A DNA stretch of 40,752 bases from Bacillus thermozeamaize (GTDB lineage Bacteria > Bacillota > Bacilli > ZCTH02-B2). A program made the translations under genes and the position numbers. How positions within the stretch are numbered: the first letter of the stretch is position 1; each line of letters begins with the position of its first letter. This document shows positions 1-9,037 of the stretch, piece after piece. Location: the NCBI GenBank assembly GCA_002159075.1, contig LZRT01000004.1, forward strand, positions 1 to 40,752, in the 5' to 3' direction. Under the pieces are notes generated by a model, which saw nothing but the letters and a program-made list of their open reading frames with translations, made no database searches and had not been told where the DNA came from.

Positions 1-1
1 G

Positions 2-613
2 GTGACAATAAGCCGTGTGGATGATCCGGTGGATATTATTACGACGACGGATGGATTTCCGCTTGAGGGAATGGAGATCCGGATCGTGAATGCCCAGGGG
101 GAACCTGTTCCTCCCGGGGTGGAAGGGAACCTGGAAGTAAGAGGTCCGTCACTGTTCGTTGGATACGCGAAACGGTTGGAAATGACCAAAAACGAATTCA
201 ACGGCGACTGGTTCAAGACAGGCGATATCGCCGTGCTTAATGAGCAGGGTTACTTGAGCATTCAGGGCCGGGCAAAGGACGTGATTATCCGCGGAGGGGA
301 GAACATTCCGGTGGCTTATGTAGAAAATGTGTTGCATTCGCATCCTGACATTGAACAGGCGGCTCTGGTAGCGATGCCGGACCCCAGACTGCAGGAAAGG
401 GCCTGTGCATTTGTGATATTGAGGGAAGGCGCCACGTTGACTTTCGAGCAGCTGCAAACGTTCATGCAAGAAAAAGGCGTGGCGAAGCAGTATTGGCCGG
501 AGCGGTTGGAGATTGTGAAGGAATTTCCCCGGACGCCAAGCGGCAAAATCCAGAAATACAAGCTCAGGGAAGAGATTCAGAGACGCCTGTCTGAACAGGG
601 GGATGCGGGATGA
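2..613 (+). CDS. aliA: Acyl-CoA synthetase C-terminus (AliA-like cyclohexanecarboxylate-CoA ligase), 5' truncated
   Basis: This is the C-terminal ~200 residues of an AMP-forming acyl-CoA synthetase; the rest lies left of the window. Visible motifs are the adenylate-binding YxTGD-type motif (WFKTGD), the hinge region GRAKDVIIRGGENI, and the C-terminal PRTPSGKIQK segment, whose lysine is the adenylation lysine of the family. The enzyme makes acyl-CoA from a free carboxylate, ATP and CoA in the cytoplasm. The substrate cannot be read from this fragment. The five following genes match the R. palustris cyclohexanecarboxylate pathway (AliB, BadK, BadH, BadI), so an AliA role is inferred. The stop codon overlaps the next start by 4 bases (ATGA), so the two genes are translationally coupled. 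Family call is firm; the substrate is inference. Confidence 0.75.
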   Translation: MTISRVDDPVDIITTTDGFPLEGMEIRIVNAQGEPVPPGVEGNLEVRGPSLFVGYAKRLEMTKNEFNGDWFKTGDIAVLNEQGYLSIQGRAKDVIIRGGENIPVAYVENVLHSHPDIEQAALVAMPDPRLQERACAFVILREGATLTFEQLQTFMQEKGVAKQYWPERLEIVKEFPRTPSGKIQKYKLREEIQRRLSEQGDAG

Positions 614-1371
614 AAGAAGATGTGCTTCGAAATCGGATTGCCTTGATTACAGGTGCTTCCAGAGGGATTGGCAGAGCCTTGGCCATCAAGCTGGCCGAAA
701 AAGGGGCAAAGATTGTGATCAATTACCGAAAAAATCAAGAAGCTGCGGAACAAGTACAAAAGCAGATTCAAGAATTAGGTTCGGAAGTGATGCTATGCCA
801 AGCGGATTTGGGAGAAACTGAACAGATCGCAAACATGTTTGCGCAAGTTCGTGAGGTGTTTGGTTCGTTGGACATTTTGGTTGCCAATGCCGCCGCCACA
901 GCGTTTAAGCCGCTCATGGAGGTCCGATCGCATCATATCCAGCGCACGTTTGCCATCACTGTGGAAGGATTTATCCAATGTGTCCAGCATGCCGTCCCGT
1001 TGATGGAAAGAGGTGGAAGAATTGTCGCGGTATCAGGGTTTGACAGTTTCCGTTATATCAAACATCATGGACTGCTCGGTGCGGCCAAAGCCGCAATGGA
1101 AAATCTGGTGCGTTATTGGGCTTGTGAGCTGGCGGAAAAAGGAATCAACGTCAATGGTGTATGTCCAGGGTATGTGGAGACCGATTCGGCACGCATTTAT
1201 TCCGGAGAGCATTGGGAAGAGAATGTCGTGTCCTGGAGCCGGCAGATCCCAAAAGGCCGTCTGGCCACACCGGATGAGATTGCGGATGCCATCCAGTTCT
1301 TTTGCTCCCCTGCTTCAGAATATGTCACTGGACAAACGTTGGTTGTGGACGGCGGCCTCACATTACAGTGA
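610..1371 (+). CDS. FabL-like short-chain dehydrogenase lacking the canonical catalytic Tyr
   Basis: A 253-residue SDR with Rossmann motif TGASRGIG (14-21), the NAA segment (93-95) and C-terminal GQTLVVDGG. It most resembles FabL-type enoyl-ACP reductases, which use Tyr-x6-Lys. Here Lys160 is present, but position 153 (the Tyr of Tyr-x6-Lys) is His and position 156 (the Tyr of classical YxxxK) is Leu. Tyr149 is the only nearby tyrosine. Either His153 or Tyr149 serves as the acid, or the protein does not catalyse a standard SDR reaction. It overlaps the ligase gene by 4 bases and lies 12 bases before the acyl-CoA dehydrogenase, so it belongs to the operon. R. palustris has no obvious counterpart in its ali/bad route as I know it. 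A role on a cyclic enoyl-CoA is possible but unproven. Confidence 0.8.
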   Translation: MKEDVLRNRIALITGASRGIGRALAIKLAEKGAKIVINYRKNQEAAEQVQKQIQELGSEVMLCQADLGETEQIANMFAQVREVFGSLDILVANAAATAFKPLMEVRSHHIQRTFAITVEGFIQCVQHAVPLMERGGRIVAVSGFDSFRYIKHHGLLGAAKAAMENLVRYWACELAEKGINVNGVCPGYVETDSARIYSGEHWEENVVSWSRQIPKGRLATPDEIADAIQFFCSPASEYVTGQTLVVDGGLTLQ

Positions 1372-1383
1372 AGAAGGGATAAC

Positions 1384-2538
1384 ATGCTCAATTTTGCCTT
1401 TACGGAAGAACAGGAACAGTTGCGCAAGACACTGCGGGAATTTGCTCAGAAAGAACTGCTTCCGAATTATACAAAGTGGGACAGGGAGAAAACATTCCCG
1501 CTTGAAACATGGAAGAAGATGGGCCAACTCGGTCTGACAGGACTGCGCGTTCATTCTGAATACGGCGGCATTGGTGCAGACTGTATCACCACAGGGATTG
1601 CCGCAGAAGAGGTTGGCAAGGGGGACTTTAATGCCGCTTACGCTGTGATGCTAAACGGGCTTATTGGTGAAATTTTGCAGGCACATGCAACAGAGCATGT
1701 GAAAAAAACATGGCTTCAGCCGATGGCTGAGGGAAACCGGCTCCTTGCCATTGCCATCACCGAACCGGGAGCCGGTTCGGATGCTGCAAGGATCAAGACG
1801 CGTGCCGTTCGTAAAGGAGATGAGTACGTCATCTCGGGAGAAAAATCAGGCATTTCACTTGCACGGGTCGCCCATGCCTTCCTGATCTTTGCCAAAACAG
1901 ATCCGGATGCAGGAGCCCGGGGTGTCAGTGTGTTTCTGGTGCCGCGAAATAGTGACGGGATTGAGATTCAGGGGTATGAGGATATGGGGAATGTGCCGAT
2001 TGGGAGGGGTTCTGTCTTTCTCGATCAGGTTCGCGTCCCCGTTGAATACAGGATTGGTGCAGAGAATCAAGGATTTTACCAGATCATGAATGGGTTTGAT
2101 TTAAGCCGGGTCCTGATTGCCCTGCAGTGTATCGGGGCAGCCGAGCAGACCTTGACGGAAACCATGGAGCATGTCAAGGAACGTCATGCATTTGGCCAGC
2201 CGCTGGCCAAGTTTGAAGGCGTGTCCTTTCCGATCGCTGAAACCCACACCTGGCTGGAGATGGCCAGATGGCTGTGTTACCGGACGTTGTGGCTGCGTGA
2301 TCAAGGATTGTCACATACCAAAGAGGCGGCCATGTGCAAATGGATCGGTCCTTCGATTGCCGCCAAGGCCATTCACGAGTGCCTGCTTTTGAACGGACAT
2401 TACGGCTACACAAAAGAAATGCCGATTGAGCAGCGTTTGCGGGATGTCATCGGTCTGGAAATCGGCGATGGAACAGCCCAGATACAAAAAATCATTATAG
2501 CAAGAGAACTATTGGGAAAAGAATTTAAGCCTTATTAA
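1384..2538 (+). CDS. aliB: Acyl-CoA dehydrogenase, probable cyclohexanecarboxyl-CoA dehydrogenase
   Basis: A 384-residue FAD acyl-CoA dehydrogenase of normal family length, with the N-terminal helical domain (1-115), the central beta domain containing AITEPGAGSD, and the C-terminal helical domain ending in GDGTAQIQK. In medium-chain dehydrogenases the matching YEGTAQIQ segment carries the catalytic Glu; here that position is Asp362. The expected reaction is 1,2-dehydrogenation of cyclohexanecarboxyl-CoA to cyclohex-1-ene-1-carboxyl-CoA, with electrons passed to ETF. An Asp base has been reported, as I recall, for some dehydrogenases acting on cyclic acyl-CoAs, which would fit. Its place between a CoA ligase and BadI/BadH/BadK homologues supports the AliB assignment. 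No ETF genes are in the window. Confidence 0.8.
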   Translation: MLNFAFTEEQEQLRKTLREFAQKELLPNYTKWDREKTFPLETWKKMGQLGLTGLRVHSEYGGIGADCITTGIAAEEVGKGDFNAAYAVMLNGLIGEILQAHATEHVKKTWLQPMAEGNRLLAIAITEPGAGSDAARIKTRAVRKGDEYVISGEKSGISLARVAHAFLIFAKTDPDAGARGVSVFLVPRNSDGIEIQGYEDMGNVPIGRGSVFLDQVRVPVEYRIGAENQGFYQIMNGFDLSRVLIALQCIGAAEQTLTETMEHVKERHAFGQPLAKFEGVSFPIAETHTWLEMARWLCYRTLWLRDQGLSHTKEAAMCKWIGPSIAAKAIHECLLLNGHYGYTKEMPIEQRLRDVIGLEIGDGTAQIQKIIIARELLGKEFKPY

Positions 2539-2576
2539 AGTCATATAAATTTGAACAAAATTAAGGAGGTTTCGTC

Positions 2577-3377
<801 letters not shown>

Positions 3378-3469
3378 GATAGGACGCCACATGACGGGAT
3401 GCTCCAAGGATGCTGCAGCAGAGTTGATTCAGAATCTTAATTCCAGATGGAAAAGGGAGTGGAAAACGG

Positions 3470-4222
3470 ATGAGGCTAAAAGATAAGGTATGCATTGTGA
3501 CTGGAGGAGGCAGAGGTATCGGGGAAGCCATTTGCAAGAAGCTGGCAAGTGAAGGGGCAAAAGTGGTGGTTGCCGACCTGTTGTTGGATCATGCGCAAGC
3601 CACAGCCGGTGCCATCCATCAAGATGGCGGGAACGCCATGGCGATCAAAGTGGATGTGACAATCCTGGAAGATGTGGAGAAAATGGTTGAGCAAACAAAA
3701 CAGACGTTTGGGCGCATTGATGTGTTGGTGAACAATGCCGGTTGGGACAAGGTGGAACCCTTTTTGGACAGCACCGAGGAGACTTGGGACAAGGTATTGG
3801 CCATCAACCTGAAGGGCGTTTTTTACACATGCAAGACCGTATTGCCCATCATGATCGAACAGGGTTACGGGAAGGTCGTCAATATTGGATCGGATGCCGG
3901 GCGGGTCGGTTCCAGCGGAGAAGCCGTGTATGCTGCGGCAAAAGGCGGCGTGATTGCGTTTTCCAAAACATTGGCGAGAGAAATGGCCCGCCACAAGATC
4001 AACGTCAATGTGGTCTGTCCGGGTCCGGCAGATACCCCTTTGTTTCAGGAAATTTCCTCTTACAATCCGAAAATTGCGGACGCGCTTGAGAGAGCCATCC
4101 CGTTGCGCCGGCTGGCTCAGCCGGAAGACATCGCACATGCCGTTTGTTATTTTGCATCGGATGAGGCTGCTTATGTCACGGGTCAGACACTGAGCGTTTC
4201 CGGCGGTTTAACCATGGTGTAG
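3470..4222 (+). CDS. badH: 2-hydroxycyclohexanecarboxyl-CoA dehydrogenase (BadH-type SDR)
   Basis: A 250-residue classical SDR with TGGGRGIG (11-18), NNAG (88-91), Ser141, and the intact catalytic pair Tyr154 and Lys158 in the GSSGEAVYAAAKGG segment. The pattern SDAGRVGSSGEAVYAAAKGG closely follows R. palustris BadH, which oxidises 2-hydroxycyclohexanecarboxyl-CoA with NAD to the 2-keto thioester used by BadI. The ATG at 3470 is preceded by an AAGGGAGTGG Shine-Dalgarno region. It differs from the operon's first SDR (610-1371), whose tyrosine is missing, so this is presumably the catalytically orthodox dehydrogenase of the pair. Confidence 0.85.
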   Translation: MRLKDKVCIVTGGGRGIGEAICKKLASEGAKVVVADLLLDHAQATAGAIHQDGGNAMAIKVDVTILEDVEKMVEQTKQTFGRIDVLVNNAGWDKVEPFLDSTEETWDKVLAINLKGVFYTCKTVLPIMIEQGYGKVVNIGSDAGRVGSSGEAVYAAAKGGVIAFSKTLAREMARHKINVNVVCPGPADTPLFQEISSYNPKIADALERAIPLRRLAQPEDIAHAVCYFASDEAAYVTGQTLSVSGGLTMV

Positions 4223-4265
4223 ATAACATGTTTTCAGAAATGAAACGAAAAGCGGGGCTAAAGCG

Positions 4266-5042
4266 ATGTATGAAACCATTTTGGTTGAAATGTCGGGCAA
4301 CGTCAAAACCATCACCTTGAACCGGCCTGGTCAATTCAATGCGTTAAACCAGCAACTGCTTCTTGAACTGACACAGGAAATCATAAAAACCAAGTCGGAA
4401 AAACACTGCCGCGCGCTGATCATGACTGGTGTCGGCAACCATTTTGCTGTGGGCGCCGATCTGAAAGGCATTGCAGACATGGATGTGGATGCATTCCAGT
4501 CGTATATCCACCTCTTTCAGGAATTGTTGTGGCAGCTTGAAAACCTCCCCATATTGACGGTGGCAGCTGTAAAGGGGTATGCGTACGGCGGCGGTTGCGA
4601 ACTTTCGCTGGCATGCGACTTTCGATTTGCTTCGCCGGATGCGAAGTTTGCGCTGCCGGAAATCAAACTGGGACTCATTCCGGGGGCGGGTGGCACATAC
4701 CGATTGCCCAAATTGATTGGGCTTTCAAGAGCGAAGATGATGCTCTATACGGGTGAACCGGTCACAGCCGATGAGGCCTTTCGAATGGGATTGGTCGACC
4801 GGGTGATTGAAGGGGAAAGTTTATCAAGTGAAGCGACAGCGTTTTGCAAAAAAATAGCCCAGCAACCGATTTGGGCATTCCAAGCGCTCAAGCAGTCCTC
4901 CCAGCATGCTGTCCAGGTGGACGTATACTCCGCCCGTCAAATGGAGGTTCAGTCTATCCTCTCCGTATTTAAGACCAAGGACCGCGCGGAGGGCGTGCAG
5001 GCGTTTATGGAAAAACGTTCACCGAATTTTACTGGAGAATGA
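4266..5042 (+). CDS. badK: Enoyl-CoA hydratase, probable cyclohex-1-ene-1-carboxyl-CoA hydratase
   Basis: A 258-residue crotonase with both catalytic glutamates of hydratases: Glu112 in GGGCELSLACD and Glu132 in LPEIKLGLIPGAGG. The oxyanion-hole loop HFAVGADLKGI is near 59-69. In this operon its expected job is to hydrate cyclohex-1-ene-1-carboxyl-CoA to the 2-hydroxy compound, as BadK does. A general beta-oxidation hydratase cannot be excluded from sequence alone. The gene lies 43 bases after badH. It is the last gene before a change to AT-richer DNA. Confidence 0.8.
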   Translation: MYETILVEMSGNVKTITLNRPGQFNALNQQLLLELTQEIIKTKSEKHCRALIMTGVGNHFAVGADLKGIADMDVDAFQSYIHLFQELLWQLENLPILTVAAVKGYAYGGGCELSLACDFRFASPDAKFALPEIKLGLIPGAGGTYRLPKLIGLSRAKMMLYTGEPVTADEAFRMGLVDRVIEGESLSSEATAFCKKIAQQPIWAFQALKQSSQHAVQVDVYSARQMEVQSILSVFKTKDRAEGVQAFMEKRSPNFTGE

Positions 5043-5133
5043 AATTTAAAATTAAACAAATATTCACTAGGGAGATTTTGGAAGGCGAATTTAGTAGATA
5101 TTATTAAAAATATTGTTAAGGAGGGGTAATGTG

Positions 5134-6399
5134 ATGAATTTTTATAGAATCACAGTTAAAAATTTAACGTTTCTACTTCTGATTGGAATGATCTTGTTTT
5201 TCAGCGCGTGTTCAAATCCTGCTTCATCGGATCAGACGGGTCAACCATCCTCTGAAGGTACTTCTGAAGGTGCAAAGGAAGGTGACGTGATCAAATTAGG
5301 CTTGAGTGTTCCAATGTCAGGGGCTGCAGCCAGTTGGGGAATCACTGCAGAGTGGGTTGCAAAACAAGCAGCCAAATATTTCAATGAACAAGGTGGGGTC
5401 ACAGTTAACGGAAAAAAATATACGTTTGAAGTAATCGCTTACGACAACAAATATAATTCTGCAGAAGGAGCGCAAGTTGCGCAAAAGCTTATTCATCGAG
5501 ATAAGGTTGACTTTATCATTAGTTCAGTTGGTAGTGCTCCGACAAAGGCATTACAAGCTATCAGTGAGCCGGCGAAAGTGATTCATTTTACCACCGCTTG
5601 GGCCAGAGATATGAAAGGACCGAAATATCCATATACATTTACAACCCTCAACACACCGGTGGAAGTTGTTGAACCATTATATTCATACATTCTCGGAAAC
5701 AACCCTAACGCCAAAAAAGTAGCAATCATTAACCCAAATGATGCTACCGGAACAGATACAGCAAATGTGTCGCAAGAAATATGGAAGATTAAAGGCGTGG
5801 ATGTTGTAGCCAATGAGTTCTATGAAAGAGGAACAACAGAATTTTCCCAAATTGTTACGAAAATCATAAGCCAAAAACCAGATATAGTGGATTTAGGAGC
5901 TTCTTCACCTGGTGAGGCAGGTTTAATCTTGAAAGCTTTAAAAGAGCAGGGATGGGACGGGATAAAAATTATGGTAGCTGGAACATCGGGTGCGCAGTTG
6001 CTTGAGGCGGCAGGTGAGGCGGCTGAAGGTGTATTTTTAGGACTGGCACCAGATTTCGAGGGAGAGAAGGCCACTGACATCCAACGCGAGTTGGCAAAAA
6101 GAGCGAAAGAAGAAATCAATGAACAATTAAACGCTATATCCATCCAACCTTGGGATTCCATTGCAATCCTCAAAACCGCATTGGAAAAAGCAGGAACTTT
6201 TGAACCAGATAAACTAAGGGAAGTGATTCCCACCCTCATTTATGAAACCTCATATGGGAAGGCGGCATTCGGTTCTGAAACATATTATGGTTCACCCCAA
6301 CAGCTCTTGTTACCGGTAACTGTTACTCAGATTCAAAATGGTAAGGTTGTGGAAGTAGAAAGAGTGATTCCTACGGAATTAAAAGAAAAGATTGGATAG
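5134..6399 (+). CDS. livK: Branched-chain amino acid/carboxylate ABC transporter substrate-binding lipoprotein
   Basis: A periplasmic-binding-protein type I (LivJ/LivK, Peripla_BP_6) protein of 421 residues. It has a signal peptide and lipobox FSAC, with the lipidated Cys at 26, followed by a Ser/Gly/Glu-rich linker. The mature part begins with the family pattern IKLGLSVPMSGAAASWG. I place the start at the ATG at 5134: an upstream in-frame TTG at 5113 would put the AAGGAGGGG Shine-Dalgarno (5118-5126) inside the gene. A weak promoter-like pair, TTGGAA 5078-5083 and TATTAT 5099-5104, precedes it. It is the first gene of a five-gene importer cassette. Ligands of this family include branched-chain amino acids and aromatic or alicyclic acids; the neighbouring operon points to an alicyclic acid, by inference. 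Confidence 0.88.
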   Translation: MNFYRITVKNLTFLLLIGMILFFSACSNPASSDQTGQPSSEGTSEGAKEGDVIKLGLSVPMSGAAASWGITAEWVAKQAAKYFNEQGGVTVNGKKYTFEVIAYDNKYNSAEGAQVAQKLIHRDKVDFIISSVGSAPTKALQAISEPAKVIHFTTAWARDMKGPKYPYTFTTLNTPVEVVEPLYSYILGNNPNAKKVAIINPNDATGTDTANVSQEIWKIKGVDVVANEFYERGTTEFSQIVTKIISQKPDIVDLGASSPGEAGLILKALKEQGWDGIKIMVAGTSGAQLLEAAGEAAEGVFLGLAPDFEGEKATDIQRELAKRAKEEINEQLNAISIQPWDSIAILKTALEKAGTFEPDKLREVIPTLIYETSYGKAAFGSETYYGSPQQLLLPVTVTQIQNGKVVEVERVIPTELKEKIG

Positions 6400-6469
6400 T
6401 GTTAGCTTGCTTAAGATGGGGGTGAATATGATTCATCCCCATCAGATATATAAAAAAGCGGGTGATAAA

Positions 6470-7360
6470 ATGAATACGATGACACAATTAATCATTAATT
6501 CGCTTCAGACTGGAGCTATATATGTCATCTTTGCACTAGGTCTTACACTGGTATTTGGTGTGATGAAGGTGGTCAATTTCGCTCATGGAGAATTTTATAC
6601 AGCAGGAGCGTTTATCACATATCTTTTGTTACAAGAATGGGACCTTTCAAGTCGTTTAAACACGAACATTTTTGTAATGTATATTCTCACATTTATCATT
6701 GCAACGGTAACAATAGGGATATTTGGGCTTTTGATTGAAAAGTATATTTTTTCGCCATTTAGAGGAGATATGACATCAGGACTTATTATTTCACTGGGTT
6801 TATCAATGGTGATTCAAACCGTTCTGCTTATTATCCTGGGTGGTAATCCGAAAAAAGTTCCTACTATTTTTCAGGGAACAACCAATATTCTAGGAGGAAC
6901 TGTTTCAAATGAAAGAATAATAATTTTTATTATTGCGTTGTTATTAACTGCAAGTTTATATTTGATTATTCAGAAAACAAAATTAGGGAAAGCAATGAGA
7001 GCAATTACCCAAGATAGAGAAGCAGCTGAGTTGCAAGGAATAAATTACAATTTTATTTCAGCATCGGGGTTTACATTAGGAGCTATTTTAGCAGCTATTG
7101 CTGGCGTATTGGTTGCGCCTGCTTCGATTGTTGAACCTTTTATTGGAAGTACTTACTTAATGAAAGCGTTTATTATCATTATTTTGGGCGGATTAGGGAG
7201 TATTCCGGGTTGTATTTTAGCGGGCTTTTTGTTGGGTTTTATAGAAAGTTTCGGTGCATTTTACTTTGACGTAGCTTTTGCAACCATTCTTTCATTCGTG
7301 ATCGTAATGATAATGCTCTTATTAAGGCCAAAAGGACTGATGGGAAATGTATCAAAATAA
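6470..7360 (+). CDS. livH: ABC importer permease LivH-type
   Basis: A polytopic permease of about 296 residues with the LivH hallmark GLTLVFGVMKVVNFAHGEFYTAG near the N-terminus and GGLGSIPGCILAGFLLGF near the C-terminus. Roughly eight hydrophobic segments are visible. It forms the membrane channel with LivM. I chose the ATG at 6470 because family members begin shortly before the TQLIINSLQTGAIY segment, and GGTGAT precedes it. A longer start at 6428, behind GGGGGTGA, is possible and would add 14 residues. The DNA here is very AT-rich compared with the catabolic genes before it. Confidence 0.88.
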   Translation: MNTMTQLIINSLQTGAIYVIFALGLTLVFGVMKVVNFAHGEFYTAGAFITYLLLQEWDLSSRLNTNIFVMYILTFIIATVTIGIFGLLIEKYIFSPFRGDMTSGLIISLGLSMVIQTVLLIILGGNPKKVPTIFQGTTNILGGTVSNERIIIFIIALLLTASLYLIIQKTKLGKAMRAITQDREAAELQGINYNFISASGFTLGAILAAIAGVLVAPASIVEPFIGSTYLMKAFIIIILGGLGSIPGCILAGFLLGFIESFGAFYFDVAFATILSFVIVMIMLLLRPKGLMGNVSK

Positions 7361-8297
7361 GTTGAAAGCAGTATTCGTTGGCGCGGTATTAATCGCATTG
7401 GTGGCATACGGTTTTTTAAATACAGATCCTTATTCATCTCATTTTTTTATCTGGATTTGTTTAAATGCTGTGTTAGCGGTTTCGCTTCGCTTTGTCATGT
7501 TAATTGGTGAGATCAACTTGGCGCATGCGAGTTTTTTTGGGGTGGGAGCTTATACGTCTGCGGTATTAACCGTTCATTTCGGTTGGCCGTTTTTCATCGC
7601 ATTTTTGGTCAGTGGGGTTTTAACAGCTCTGATCAGTATGTTGTTCGGTGTAATAGCATTTCGTCTAAAAGGCGCTTATTTTCTGCTGGTCAGTTTTGCG
7701 TTAGCCGAGGTTATGAGGTTGATTTTCGAAAACTTTTGGAAGGAAATTTTGGGAGGACATAACGGTATTATTGGCATTCCAAAACCAATGGAAGCCTACA
7801 ACGGTTTTGTTACCATTATTGCAGTGTTGATTATTCTGGCATTTTATTTCCTGGAGAAATCTGATTTAGGAAAAATGTTAATGGCAATCGAAAATTCGGA
7901 TCAACTTGCGAGATCGATTGGCATTCATGTCATGAAATTTAAAGTCCTGGCTTTAACAATTGCATCCTTTGCTGCTGGTCTTGCAGGGTCGATGTTTGCA
8001 CACTTTAATGCCGTAATTAGTTCATTGGATTTTACCTTTCTCTTTTCTATCATGCTAGTTTCGTTTGTCATCATCGGTGGTCAGAAGAGCTTTCTTGGTC
8101 CAATTGTAGGCACAATTGTATTAAGTCTTGTTGCTGAATTTATTAGAGGAATCGGACCATATGAGCGGTTAGCTTATGGATTAGCGATTATTCTTACGAT
8201 GTTATTTTTCCGAGACGGTCTGGTTGGTAAGCTGGGACAAGCATTATCAATGCTAAAAATAACGGTTGTTCAGACGCGCAAGAGGGAGGGGGCTTAG
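7347..8297 (+). CDS. livM: ABC importer permease LivM-type
   Basis: A 316-residue polytopic permease with the LivM-type segment MLIGEINLAHASFFGVGAYT and the conserved IGIP motif (GHNGIIGIPKP). It pairs with LivH in the inner-membrane core. Its ATG lies inside the end of livH, a 14-base overlap in a different frame, which indicates translational coupling. The protein ends with a basic cytoplasmic tail (QTRKREGA), and the GGGAGGGGG coding for that tail also serves as the Shine-Dalgarno of the next gene. Confidence 0.88.
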   Translation: MYQNKLKAVFVGAVLIALVAYGFLNTDPYSSHFFIWICLNAVLAVSLRFVMLIGEINLAHASFFGVGAYTSAVLTVHFGWPFFIAFLVSGVLTALISMLFGVIAFRLKGAYFLLVSFALAEVMRLIFENFWKEILGGHNGIIGIPKPMEAYNGFVTIIAVLIILAFYFLEKSDLGKMLMAIENSDQLARSIGIHVMKFKVLALTIASFAAGLAGSMFAHFNAVISSLDFTFLFSIMLVSFVIIGGQKSFLGPIVGTIVLSLVAEFIRGIGPYERLAYGLAIILTMLFFRDGLVGKLGQALSMLKITVVQTRKREGA

Positions 8298-8299
8298 AT

Positions 8300-9037
8300 T
8301 TGAGTCAAGTTCTCCTAGATGTGAAAAATATTGGGATAAATTTCGGTGGGCTGGCTGCTGTTAGCGACTTGTCTTTTCAGGTTAAGACAGGCGAGATTCT
8401 GGGATTGATCGGTCCGAATGGAGCGGGGAAAAGCACAACATTTAATTTAATTTCCGGTTTCTATAAACTTTCAACAGGAAAAGTATATTTCCATGGTGTT
8501 GAGATTACAAACCGGCCCCCTGAGTATTTGAATCGGCAAGGAATTGTCAGGACCTTTCAAAGTAATGTATTGTTCGATTCGATGACCGTTTCGGAAAATT
8601 TGTATTTGGGTGCCCTCATGTCTGGTGATAAAAAAGCTGCCAGGCTTGAACAGGTAGATAAGATATTACATTTCTTAGATTTGTATGAAGTCAAGAATGA
8701 ATTAGCGAAAAATTTGTCTCATGGCTATCAGCGAATGTTAGGCATTGGCGTTGCCTTGGCTACGAAACCAAAATTGCTTTTACTGGATGAACCACTCACA
8801 GGCATGAATCCGGTTGAAATCGACCGGGCTGTCGAGATCTTGCAAAAGATAAATACGGAAATGAAGATAACGATTGTGATTGTAGAACATAACATGCGTG
8901 CCGTGATGACATTATGTCATCGAATCGTTGTATTAAATTATGGAAAAAAGTTGTTTGAAGGCACCCCTGAGGAGGTGAGGAACAATGAAGAGGTCATCGG
9001 GGCATACCTTGGCAAAACCGCCAAAACCGATTCTTGA
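8300..9037 (+). CDS. livG: ABC importer ATPase LivG-type
   Basis: A 245-residue ATPase that starts with TTG, 7 bases after a GGGAGGGGG Shine-Dalgarno. Walker A is GPNGAGKST, and the LivG-specific GIVRTFQSNVLFDSMTVSENL stretch follows. The signature motif reads LSHGYQRMLGIG instead of the usual LSYGQQR, Walker B is LLLLDEPLTGMNP, and the H-loop is IVEHNM. It powers import with LivF. The start of livF lies 53 bases inside its 3' end, with the LivF ribosome-binding site GGAGGTGAGG at 8971-8980. Confidence 0.88.
   Translation: MSQVLLDVKNIGINFGGLAAVSDLSFQVKTGEILGLIGPNGAGKSTTFNLISGFYKLSTGKVYFHGVEITNRPPEYLNRQGIVRTFQSNVLFDSMTVSENLYLGALMSGDKKAARLEQVDKILHFLDLYEVKNELAKNLSHGYQRMLGIGVALATKPKLLLLDEPLTGMNPVEIDRAVEILQKINTEMKITIVIVEHNMRAVMTLCHRIVVLNYGKKLFEGTPEEVRNNEEVIGAYLGKTAKTDS

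Noticed and set aside
5113-5133. Upstream TTG start for the LivK-type protein
   Set aside because: It would place the strong AAGGAGGGG inside the coding sequence and lengthen the signal peptide n-region unnaturally.
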